Below are positions 35,390 through 42,537 of a DNA stretch of 64,000 nt, in pieces. This stretch comes from an uncultured Duncaniella sp. GTDB lineage: Bacteria > Bacteroidota > Bacteroidia > Bacteroidales > Muribaculaceae. The stretch lies in NCBI GenBank assembly GCA_910576785.1, contig CAJTJG010000002.1:1-64000 (forward strand), written 5' to 3'. Each line of letters opens with the position of its first letter. The stretch's first letter is position 1. The notes under the pieces were generated by a model. The model was not told the origin of the DNA. It saw only the letters and a program-made list of their open reading frames with translations, and ran no database searches. Position numbers and translations under genes: made by a program.

Positions 35390-36924
35390 GACCTGAGGAG
35401 TTTTTGTCTGATTTGATGAAAAGCGTTACGGAGCATCGCCCTCTCCGATGCATCGCACCCCACGAACCATGCGGTCACGACCGTGGAGACAAAAGCGAGC
35501 ACGGATATCACCATGAACCGCATCAGCGAGGAGTCCATGAAAATATATGCGGCGGCAGGGAGCAGGAGCGACAACGCCGTGACCATGAGCACCCGCAGAT
35601 ATACCTCACGGATGAATGCCCTCATGGGAAGCCCCATCATGGAGCGCAGGAACCACAGACGCAGGAACATGCAGATCTGCGATATGAATATGGCTACGGC
35701 CACAGTAACGGCCGGAGCGCAGCCGGCACGCAGAAACAGGTAGGACACCGGAAGATTGAGCAGCAGCGTGCCGCCGACCACTATCTGGTAATTACGTATG
35801 CGGCCTGTGGCGAGCTGCGCGTTGATCAGTGTGTTTGAGAGAGAGTTGACCAACGACAGTATGATGGTGAGACGTGCGAAACCTACCGAATAGTCAGGAA
35901 TCTGCCCGAGCCATATGGCAAGCACACGTGGAGTCTCGAGCAGCACGGGGATGGATATGATAAGGAAGAGGAAATAGGAGAGTTTCGTGCCCTTGAATAT
36001 GAGCGTATATGTCCGCTCGAAATTATTGCCTGCAAAATTCTTGGTGATCTGCGGGTTGAGAGCGGTCATGAAGTTGCCGCTGAACTGGCTGAGTATCGCA
36101 TTGATCTGATTGCCTATGCCACGCCCTGTATTCACGATCGGACCGAAGAACATGTTGAGCATTATATTTATGCCCTGGTCATTCATCAGCGCGGCTGTGC
36201 ATCCTATGAAATTCCAACCCGCAAAGGAGAATATGCGCCCGTACATATTCCTATCCCTCACCACCATGAAGCGACACTCCTCGAAGCGTGAACGGCAATA
36301 CCAACAGTAAAGCGCCAGAGTGGCCAGTCCCATGAACGACAGCAGTATGGCATAGAGTATCAGCTTGTCGCCTGGCACGTAAAGCAACACGATGACAATC
36401 AAAAGTTTCACTCCTGCCTCGAAAAGAGTCATATAGGCAAACGCGCTCATCTTCTCGTGGGCTATGATCATGGCGTTGAACGGTGTGGAGAGCAGGCTCA
36501 TAACGAATGACAGGAGCGACAGCTGAAACACGACATTGGCCGCATACATACGGTCAGGAGGGATGACGAGCTTATGATTGAGGAACCATAGTCCCACCGT
36601 CTCCGCACAGGCCACGATCACAAGAGCAAGTATGATCTGTATGGCAAGGCTAACGCTATACACGCGCCGCAGCTCGGTCATGTCGCCCTTGCCGAGACCA
36701 TATGTGAGGAATCGGGCTATCGATGACGAAAGCGATGTGGATATGAGCGAGAACATGCTCACGAGGCCACCCACAACATTGTAGATGCCATAATTCTCCA
36801 CCCCGAGGGCAGAGAGCGTGATTCGGGCGGTGAAAAAACCTATCACCATCATCACCCCCATTCTCACATAGAGGATGAGCGTGTTCCGGGCCAACCGCTT
36901 GTTTGAATCGACTGCATTATCCAT
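35386..36924 (-). CDS. Wzx-type polysaccharide flippase (MATE/MOP superfamily)
   Basis: A multi-pass membrane protein of 512 residues from ATG 36924; a TTG one codon earlier is a poorer choice. It has about twelve to fourteen hydrophobic segments, the N-terminal NTLILYVRMGVMMVIGFFTAR and ALGVENYGIYNVVGGLVSMF typical of Wzx/PST exporters, and a mid-protein INIMLNMFFGPIVNTGRGIG. It would flip lipid-linked repeat units across the inner membrane. It is first in the three-gene set, with a 4-bp overlap to the next gene. No glycosyltransferases lie nearby, so the cluster is a partial or satellite polysaccharide module. Confidence 0.9.
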   Translation of the reverse strand: MDNAVDSNKRLARNTLILYVRMGVMMVIGFFTARITLSALGVENYGIYNVVGGLVSMFSLISTSLSSSIARFLTYGLGKGDMTELRRVYSVSLAIQIILALVIVACAETVGLWFLNHKLVIPPDRMYAANVVFQLSLLSFVMSLLSTPFNAMIIAHEKMSAFAYMTLFEAGVKLLIVIVLLYVPGDKLILYAILLSFMGLATLALYCWYCRSRFEECRFMVVRDRNMYGRIFSFAGWNFIGCTAALMNDQGINIMLNMFFGPIVNTGRGIGNQINAILSQFSGNFMTALNPQITKNFAGNNFERTYTLIFKGTKLSYFLFLIISIPVLLETPRVLAIWLGQIPDYSVGFARLTIILSLVNSLSNTLINAQLATGRIRNYQIVVGGTLLLNLPVSYLFLRAGCAPAVTVAVAIFISQICMFLRLWFLRSMMGLPMRAFIREVYLRVLMVTALSLLLPAAAYIFMDSSLMRFMVISVLAFVSTVVTAWFVGCDASERAMLRNAFHQIRQKLLRS

Positions 36925-36931
36925 CAACCGA

Positions 36932-36962
36932 CAAAATTAAGTAAATAATTCCACGCGGCAAA
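36932..36962 (-). promoter_or_regulatory. Consensus promoter almost touching the flippase start codon
   Basis: Minus-strand TTTG (36962-36959), 19-bp spacer, TAATTTTG (36939-36932). The -7 box ends 8 bp before ATG 36924, so transcription would begin at or one to two bases before the start codon. Confidence 0.65.
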
Positions 36963-36998
36963 ATTGCCACACATGCAAAAAGCCCACTCCACAAACAG

Positions 36999-37014
36999 GT
37001 ATGATATATCATAC
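36999..37014. promoter_or_regulatory. 16-bp perfect palindrome, candidate HipB operator
   Basis: GTATGATATATCATAC is fully self-complementary. It lies in the divergent gap between the flippase and hipB promoters, 67 bp upstream of the hipB -33 box. Autorepression by HipB is usual in hip systems; the link to this site is inference. Confidence 0.45.
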
Positions 37015-37080
37015 TAAACATTCGCTTTCTTGTAACTCTTTAGAATGCCCCACAAATAAGTATATTATTTTGTACTTTTA

Positions 37081-37112
37081 TTTGTCAGGAGTTGATTTTA
37101 TGATTATCTTTG
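37081..37112 (+). promoter_or_regulatory. hipBST promoter
   Basis: TTTG (37081-37084), 20-bp spacer, TATCTTTG (37105-37112): exact consensus. Transcription start near 37119, 18 nt before the hipB ATG. An imperfect inverted repeat (CAAATAAGTA / TACTTTTATTTG) lies at 37054-37084, overlapping the -33 box. Confidence 0.8.
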
Positions 37113-37136
37113 CCGAAAAGTATAGTATGTCAGACT

Positions 37137-37337
37137 ATGGAACTGAGAGATTTAATGAAAGAGAGGCGCGAAGTGCTTTCGCTGACTCAGCAAGATCTGG
37201 CTGAGATGGCGCAGGTCGGTGTGGCAACAGTCAAGGATATTGAGCGTGGCCAAGGTAATCCGTCACTAAGCACCATCAAGAAAATTCTTGACGTACTTGG
37301 AATCGAGATTGAATACCGTGTACGCAAAACTGTTTAA
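37137..37337 (+). CDS. hipB: HipB-like XRE helix-turn-helix antitoxin/repressor
   Basis: A 66-residue protein from ATG 37137 (MELRDLMKERREVLSLTQQD). A TTG 27 bp upstream overlaps the -7 box and is rejected. Residues 10-60 are a typical XRE helix-turn-helix (LTQQDLAEMAQVGVATVKDIERG, NPSLSTIKKILDVLG). It is the first gene of a three-gene unit with HipA-type partners, 12 bp before hipS, and is expected to repress the operon and possibly hold the complex on DNA. Lower GC than neighbours suggests acquisition by transfer. Confidence 0.85.
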   Translation: MELRDLMKERREVLSLTQQDLAEMAQVGVATVKDIERGQGNPSLSTIKKILDVLGIEIEYRVRKTV

Positions 37338-37349
37338 TCCTGATTGACC

Positions 37350-37679
37350 GTGAGAAAACTTGACGTTTATTATAATGATACCAAGGCCGGAGTCTTGACT
37401 GAGATAAATCTGGGAGCAAATTATACATTCAAATATGAGCCGGTATATATTTCATCGGACTTACCTCCGATTTCTGTAACTTTGCCAAAACAAGAGGCTG
37501 TTTTTGAATCGGATATGCTATTCCCGTTTTTCTCCAATATGATTCCTGAAGGGGCAAACCGTGGCGTGATTTGCCGGACACTCAGAATTGATGATAGAGA
37601 TTTTTTCGGAATTCTGTCAGCCATGGCTGATAAGGATTTCATAGGAGCCGTCAACATTAGAACCTCAAGCCATGATTGA
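37350..37679 (+). CDS. hipS: HipS-like protein: stand-alone HipA N-terminal subdomain
   Basis: About 109 residues from GTG 37350 (TTG 37344 is an alternative). It corresponds to the HipA N-subdomain-1 only: RKLDVYYNDTKAGVLTEINLG, FKYEPVYISSDLPPISVTLP, FPFFSNMIPEGANRGV and DDRDFFGILSAMADKDFIGAV. In canonical HipA this region is fused to the kinase; here a stop separates them, and the next gene starts 8 bp before this one ends. In the E. coli O127 HipBST system the equivalent small protein HipS is the actual antitoxin. The same role is inferred. Confidence 0.85.
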   Translation: MRKLDVYYNDTKAGVLTEINLGANYTFKYEPVYISSDLPPISVTLPKQEAVFESDMLFPFFSNMIPEGANRGVICRTLRIDDRDFFGILSAMADKDFIGAVNIRTSSHD

Positions 37680-38676
37680 GATAAAGAATTGCCCGTCTTC
37701 TCTTCATGAGGGACTTGACACATATAGTCGAAAGGCCTCCAAGCTGTTGTTTGGAGCCACCAAGGTATCACCGATATTGGAGTTCAACATTGACGAGTTT
37801 CGGAATACCGGAAGGATTGTTGAGGCAATGCACCGTATATCCGTTTCAGGAGTACAGGAGAAGTTTCCGGCCGTAGTAGATAATGGGATGATCAGCATTG
37901 CGCAGGATGGCGAACGTTCCACCCATATTCTTAAACCGGCTCCATGGGATAAGACCCTGCGCGACCGTAAACAGATTCCGGCCAATGAACATCTGACCAT
38001 GCAGATTGCCTCACAGGTATATGGAATTCGGACTGCAAGCAACGGATTGTGTTTCACACCCGATGGTCAAGCCGTATACATCACCCGACGATTCGATATA
38101 TTGCCGGACGGCAATAAAATACCGATGGAAGACTTCGCTTCATTGGTCGGCAGAAATGAGCAGCTGGCCGGAAAGCAGTTCAAATACCACGGCTGTTATG
38201 AAGATATTGCGAAAGCCATCCGTAGCAATGTCGCTGCCTGGATGGTGGATATGGAGCAATTCTTCACGCTTGTGGTATTCAACTACATATATGCCAACGG
38301 TGACGCTCATTTCAAAAATTTCTCGTTAATTCTTGATGGTCAGGATTACAGACTCGCTCCAGCGTATGACCTATTGAACACCAGTCTTCACGTTGACGGT
38401 GATGACCTCGGGCTTGACGGTGGTCTGTCACAAGTTATTGAAAAGAGCGATGTGTATGATAGAACCGGTCACCCATGCCGGCTCGACTTCGAGAAATTCG
38501 CCACTAAAATCGGATTAGTCAACATGCGTGTCAACAAAATACTCGACCGATTCATGACGTTGCCCGATGAAGCCCGACAGCTGATAGACCGCAGCTATCT
38601 CACTGAAAAGATGAAACGCAACTACCTCCGTATAGTCAATGAGCGTATCAGCCGCTTCGTCCGCACCTCCGGGTAA
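37672..38676 (+). CDS. hipT: HipT-like serine/threonine kinase toxin (split HipA C-terminal kinase)
   Basis: A 334-residue kinase. The glycine-rich loop reads HRISVSGVQEKF with Ser57 and Ser59, matching the twin-serine autophosphorylation motif I recall for E. coli HipT at the same numbering. HILKPAP supplies the ATP-binding lysine (Lys88). YANGDAHFKNFSL carries catalytic Asp211 and Asn216, and APAYDLLN has metal-binding Asp233. All kinase motifs are intact, so it should be active. HipA/HipT kinases phosphorylate aminoacyl-tRNA synthetases (HipT: TrpS); the target here is not predictable. It overlaps hipS by 8 bp and is followed by a strong terminator. Confidence 0.9.
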   Translation: MIEIKNCPSSLHEGLDTYSRKASKLLFGATKVSPILEFNIDEFRNTGRIVEAMHRISVSGVQEKFPAVVDNGMISIAQDGERSTHILKPAPWDKTLRDRKQIPANEHLTMQIASQVYGIRTASNGLCFTPDGQAVYITRRFDILPDGNKIPMEDFASLVGRNEQLAGKQFKYHGCYEDIAKAIRSNVAAWMVDMEQFFTLVVFNYIYANGDAHFKNFSLILDGQDYRLAPAYDLLNTSLHVDGDDLGLDGGLSQVIEKSDVYDRTGHPCRLDFEKFATKIGLVNMRVNKILDRFMTLPDEARQLIDRSYLTEKMKRNYLRIVNERISRFVRTSG

Positions 38677-38701
38677 CTTTAATCGAATTTCTAAAGACAA
38701 A

Positions 38702-38742
38702 AAGCCTGTTTCAGGATCCGTCACGGTTCCTGAAACAGGCTT
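38702..38742. terminator. Bidirectional intrinsic terminator between hipT and GH125
   Basis: A perfect 15-bp stem (38702-38716 and 38728-38742, arm AAGCCTGTTTCAGGA) with an 11-nt loop. On the minus strand a TTTTTG run follows, making a strong terminator for the mannan operon; on the plus strand the tail is weaker. Confidence 0.85.
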
Positions 38743-38761
38743 CTACCTAATAAAAATTACT

Positions 38762-40228
38762 CTATATGCTGTTAAGAAGGTCTATTTTGCCCTCGTTGAC
38801 GAGTTTGAGTATCAGCTCGCCGAAGAGTGTGTTCTGCCATGCGAACCATGGACGCGTGAAGTTGGCGGGATCATCCTTATGGAAGGACTCGTGCATGAAT
38901 CCGGTGCCGGCATCGGTGGACAGGAGCATGCGCAGACAGTCGCGGATCTCGTCATCGTCGGTGGACGTGAACGCCTTCATCATGATACTCATGGGCCAGA
39001 TCATGTCGTAACCCACATGCGGTCCGCCTATACCCTCGCCGGCGGTGCCTTTGAAGAAGTAGGGGTTGTCACCGCTCCACACGAAGCGGCGGGTGTTCTG
39101 ATACACGGGATCGTCCACCGCCACATCGCCGAGATAAGGCATGGCTATGAGGCTGGGCACGTTGGCATCATCCATGAGGAGATGATTGCCGAAGCCGTCA
39201 ACCTCGAAGGCATACATGGGGCCGTATTCGGGATGATTGTACACGGCATATTTGTGCAGAGCGGTCTCCACCTCATCGGCAAGAGCCGTGCACTCGGCTG
39301 CGAGAGCCTCGTTGCGGTTCACTTTGGTGAGCACATCGGCCGCTTTGCGGAGACTTGTCACCGCAAAGAAGTTGGATGGCACGAGGAATTGCAGTGTAGT
39401 GGCGTCGTCGGACGGACGGAATGCCGAAGCGATCAGGCCGACAGGCTTCACGGGATTGCCGAGACCATCGTTGGTCATCGTGTCGAGAGCACGCTCAGTG
39501 ACACGCTGGAATCGGTAGGATCCATTGCCATCCTTGCGCTGCTGCGCACGGAATGTGGCGAGGATATTGGAGATGGCAGCGAGCCATTCTTCACCGAATA
39601 TGCTGTCATCGCCCGTCTCAAGCCAGTACTGATATGCCAGACGGATGGGATAGCAAAGTGAGTCGATCTCCCATTTGCGCTCATGGAGTTCGGGCTTCAT
39701 GTCGGTCATGTCGCTCATCCAGTGTCCGTCAGGAATGGCACCGTCATTGAAAGCGTTGGCATAGGGGTCGATGTTGATGCACTTGAACTGGCGCAGGATC
39801 ACGCCGGCCAGCATCTCCTTAAGCTCGGGATCGGAATTGGCCAGCTGCACATAGGGCCACACCTGCGCACCGGAGTCGCGCAGCCACATGGCGTGGATGT
39901 CGCCGGTGTAGACGAATGTATCAGGCTCGCCGTCGGCACCATGGCGAAAATGCACGGTGGTATCGAGCGTGTTGGGGAAGCAGTTGGCAAACATCCATGC
40001 GAGCTTCGGGTTACGGAGCATCTTGCGGACGCGTTTGATCTCCTTCTCGACCGCTTTGGAGCGGAAGAGGCGGTCCTTGAGCTCGGGACGATTGTCACCC
40101 TTGATGGCATCGGCGGCACATTTTTCGGCTGCCGGGACCGGAACAGACGAGGCATATGCAGCCGTAGTGGTTCCGGAGAGTGCGGCGACGACAGCCGCCG
40201 CACTCATGTATCTGAATATCCGGTTCAT
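38762..40228 (-). CDS. GH125 exo-alpha-1,6-mannosidase
   Basis: The 488-residue protein has a signal peptide (1-26) and the GH125 alpha/alpha barrel signatures: FPNTLDTTV near 84, TFVYTGDIHAMWLRDSGAQVWPY near 103-125, DGHWMSDMTDMKPELHERKWEIDSL near 166, DDANVPSLIAMPYL, GYDMIWPMSIMMKA and the C-terminal WFAWQNTLFGELIL. GH125 enzymes release non-reducing terminal mannose by cleaving alpha-1,6 linkages with inversion. It overlaps the upstream GH92 gene by 4 bp and is the last gene of the mannan operon. With GH76 (endo-alpha-1,6) and GH92 it would dismantle an alpha-1,6-mannan backbone after side chains are removed. Confidence 0.93.
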   Translation of the reverse strand: MNRIFRYMSAAAVVAALSGTTTAAYASSVPVPAAEKCAADAIKGDNRPELKDRLFRSKAVEKEIKRVRKMLRNPKLAWMFANCFPNTLDTTVHFRHGADGEPDTFVYTGDIHAMWLRDSGAQVWPYVQLANSDPELKEMLAGVILRQFKCINIDPYANAFNDGAIPDGHWMSDMTDMKPELHERKWEIDSLCYPIRLAYQYWLETGDDSIFGEEWLAAISNILATFRAQQRKDGNGSYRFQRVTERALDTMTNDGLGNPVKPVGLIASAFRPSDDATTLQFLVPSNFFAVTSLRKAADVLTKVNRNEALAAECTALADEVETALHKYAVYNHPEYGPMYAFEVDGFGNHLLMDDANVPSLIAMPYLGDVAVDDPVYQNTRRFVWSGDNPYFFKGTAGEGIGGPHVGYDMIWPMSIMMKAFTSTDDDEIRDCLRMLLSTDAGTGFMHESFHKDDPANFTRPWFAWQNTLFGELILKLVNEGKIDLLNSI

Positions 40229-42528
40229 TTCAGTCCGAGTTCATTGAGTTCGCTTGAGAATGAATAGGGGTAGGCCGACGGATCAGTGCCACGCTCAGTG
40301 TTAGGCTCGGCCGACATTGCGTATGTGACGTGTGCGCCATCGGTCAGCTCCTTGTGCGTGAAATAGTTGCGCTTGTGGGGAGCACCGTTGAGCATGACGG
40401 AGTCGACATAGCGGTTGGCACGGCTGTTGGCGGGAGCGGAGAGGTGCACTTTGTTGCCGTTCTCGAGATGGAGTGTCATGTCGCGGAAACAGGGTGTGCC
40501 GAGGATGTACTGGTCAGAGCCGGGACACACGGGATAGAAGCCCATGGCCGAGAAAACGTACCATGCCGAAGTCTGACCATTGTCCTCATCGCCGCAGTAA
40601 CCGTCGGGCGTGGGGAAGTACATCTTGTCCATCACGTCCCTCACCCAGTACTGGGTCTTCCAGGGCTGTCCGGAATAGTTGTAGAGATAGAGCATGTGCT
40701 GCACGGGCTGGTTGCCATGCGCATAGTTGCCCATGTTCATGATCTGCATCTCACGGATCTCGTGGATGACGCTGCCGTAATAGCTCTCGTCGAACACCGG
40801 GGGCACGTTCATCACGGAGTCCATCATATGGTTGAACTCGTCACGTCCGCCCATGAGGTCGATGAGACCCTGTGGGTCATGGAACACCGACCATGAGTAG
40901 TGCCAGCTGTTGCCCTCGGTGAAAGCATCGCCCCACTTAAGAGGATTGAACGGAGCCTGGAACTCACCGTTCTCGTTGCGGCCACGCATGAGCTTATTCT
41001 CGGCATCGTAGATATTACGGTAGTTGAGCGCTCTCTTCGCGTAGGGCTTGATCTCCTTGGCGGGACGGCCGAGAGCCTTGCCGAGTTTGTAGATACACCA
41101 GTCATCGTAAGCATACTCGAGGGTGCGTGCGGCGTTCTCCTTTATACCCACATTGTAGGGCACATAACCGAGCTTGTCGTAGTACTCATGTCCGAGACGC
41201 CCGGTGGAGGGTACTGAGGGGTGGACGGCATGCGCACCGTGGGTCACTGCCTCCCAGAGGGTCTCGATGTCGTAGCCCGAAAGCCCTTTGAGCCAGGCAT
41301 CGGCCACTACCGATGCGGAATTGTTGCCCACCATACAGCCGCGGTGACCGGGACTGGCCCACTCCGGCAGGAATCCGCTCTCCTTGTAGGCATTGGCGAG
41401 TCCCTCCTGCATCTTGACGTTCATGGAGGGATACATGAGGTTGAGGAAGGGGAACAGGCAGCGGAATGTATCCCAGAAGCCGGTGTCGGTGAACATGTAG
41501 CCCGGGAGTACCTTTCCGTTGTAGGGACTGTAGTGCACCACATTGCCCTGCGCATCGATCTCATAGAAGCTGCGGGGGAAGAGCACAGAGCGGTAGAGGC
41601 AGGAATAGAACGTGCGCAGGCGGTCTATGTCGGTATCATTGACTTCCACACGGCCGAGGGTCTCATTCCATATGCGGCGGCCTTTCTCCTTCACGGTGTC
41701 GAAATCATCGCCACCAAGCTCGCGAAGGTTGATCTCGGCCTGCTCGGGGCTGATGAACGACGAAGCCACACGGGCATTGACCACCTCGCCACGACGTGTA
41801 GGGAATCCTATCACAGCTCCTGCATGGTCGGTCTCGGCCGAGAGACGGCCGGTGTCCATCTTGCCGTCGGCCACGGATGCCGTGTAGGTGAAGGGCTTGT
41901 CGAAAACTATCACGAAATAGTTGCGGAAATTGTCGGGAACACCGCCGTTGTTCTTGGTAGTGTAGCCCACAATCTTGTTCTCGGAGGGGATGACCGTGAC
42001 TGACGAACCATTGTCGAGGGCATCGACCACTACATACGAATGGTCAGTCTCGGGGAATGTCATCCTGAAGATGGCAGCACGCTCGGTGGGTGTGATCTCG
42101 GTCACCACATCGTGGTCGGCGAGATAGGCGCGGTAATAGTAGGGAGTAGCCACCTCAGCCTTGTGGGAGAACCAGCTTGCGCGCTCATCCTCGCCAAACA
42201 CGGGCTTGCCGGTGACGGGCATTATGACAAACTGCGCGTAGTCGTTGATCCACGGGCTGGGCTGGTGGGTCTGCTTGAAACCGCGTATCTTGTCAGCATC
42301 ATAGGTATAGGCCCATCCGTCGCCCATCTTGCCGGTCTGGGGTGTCCAGAAGTTCATGCCCCAGGGGAGCGCGATGGCGGGATAGGTGTTGCCGGTGGAG
42401 AGGGAGTGCTTGGACTGCGATCCTACAAGCGTGCTCACATAGTCGACCGGTGATTCCACGGCCATCACATTGGTGGCCATGGAGGCCACCAGTGCAATGA
42501 CTGCGGAGGTGAGATATCGCTTCTTCAT
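40225..42528 (-). CDS. GH92 alpha-mannosidase, predicted alpha-1,2 type
   Basis: The 767-residue protein has a signal peptide (1-23), an N-terminal beta-sandwich and a C-terminal alpha/alpha barrel. Candidate acid Glu538 is in FTEGNSWHY; base region GDEDNGQ gives Asp647 and Asp649. The spacing from Glu538 to these (109 and 111) equals that of Glu533/Asp642/Asp644 in BT3990. VIHEIREM places His589-Glu590 exactly 51-52 residues after the acid, as the His584-Glu585 pair linked to alpha-1,2 specificity in BT3990. I therefore predict exo-alpha-1,2-mannosidase activity (calcium-dependent, inverting). It removes mannan or N-glycan side-chain mannose, and is coupled by 4-bp overlap to GH125. Confidence 0.93.
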   Translation of the reverse strand: MKKRYLTSAVIALVASMATNVMAVESPVDYVSTLVGSQSKHSLSTGNTYPAIALPWGMNFWTPQTGKMGDGWAYTYDADKIRGFKQTHQPSPWINDYAQFVIMPVTGKPVFGEDERASWFSHKAEVATPYYYRAYLADHDVVTEITPTERAAIFRMTFPETDHSYVVVDALDNGSSVTVIPSENKIVGYTTKNNGGVPDNFRNYFVIVFDKPFTYTASVADGKMDTGRLSAETDHAGAVIGFPTRRGEVVNARVASSFISPEQAEINLRELGGDDFDTVKEKGRRIWNETLGRVEVNDTDIDRLRTFYSCLYRSVLFPRSFYEIDAQGNVVHYSPYNGKVLPGYMFTDTGFWDTFRCLFPFLNLMYPSMNVKMQEGLANAYKESGFLPEWASPGHRGCMVGNNSASVVADAWLKGLSGYDIETLWEAVTHGAHAVHPSVPSTGRLGHEYYDKLGYVPYNVGIKENAARTLEYAYDDWCIYKLGKALGRPAKEIKPYAKRALNYRNIYDAENKLMRGRNENGEFQAPFNPLKWGDAFTEGNSWHYSWSVFHDPQGLIDLMGGRDEFNHMMDSVMNVPPVFDESYYGSVIHEIREMQIMNMGNYAHGNQPVQHMLYLYNYSGQPWKTQYWVRDVMDKMYFPTPDGYCGDEDNGQTSAWYVFSAMGFYPVCPGSDQYILGTPCFRDMTLHLENGNKVHLSAPANSRANRYVDSVMLNGAPHKRNYFTHKELTDGAHVTYAMSAEPNTERGTDPSAYPYSFSSELNELGLK

Positions 42529-42537
42529 TGTTCAATC

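Noticed and set aside
37344..38676. hipS and hipT as one hipA gene broken by a frameshift
   Set aside because: The two frames overlap by 8 bp with a proper ATG, both domains are complete, and the kinase has the HipT-type twin-serine loop, so a natural split system fits better.
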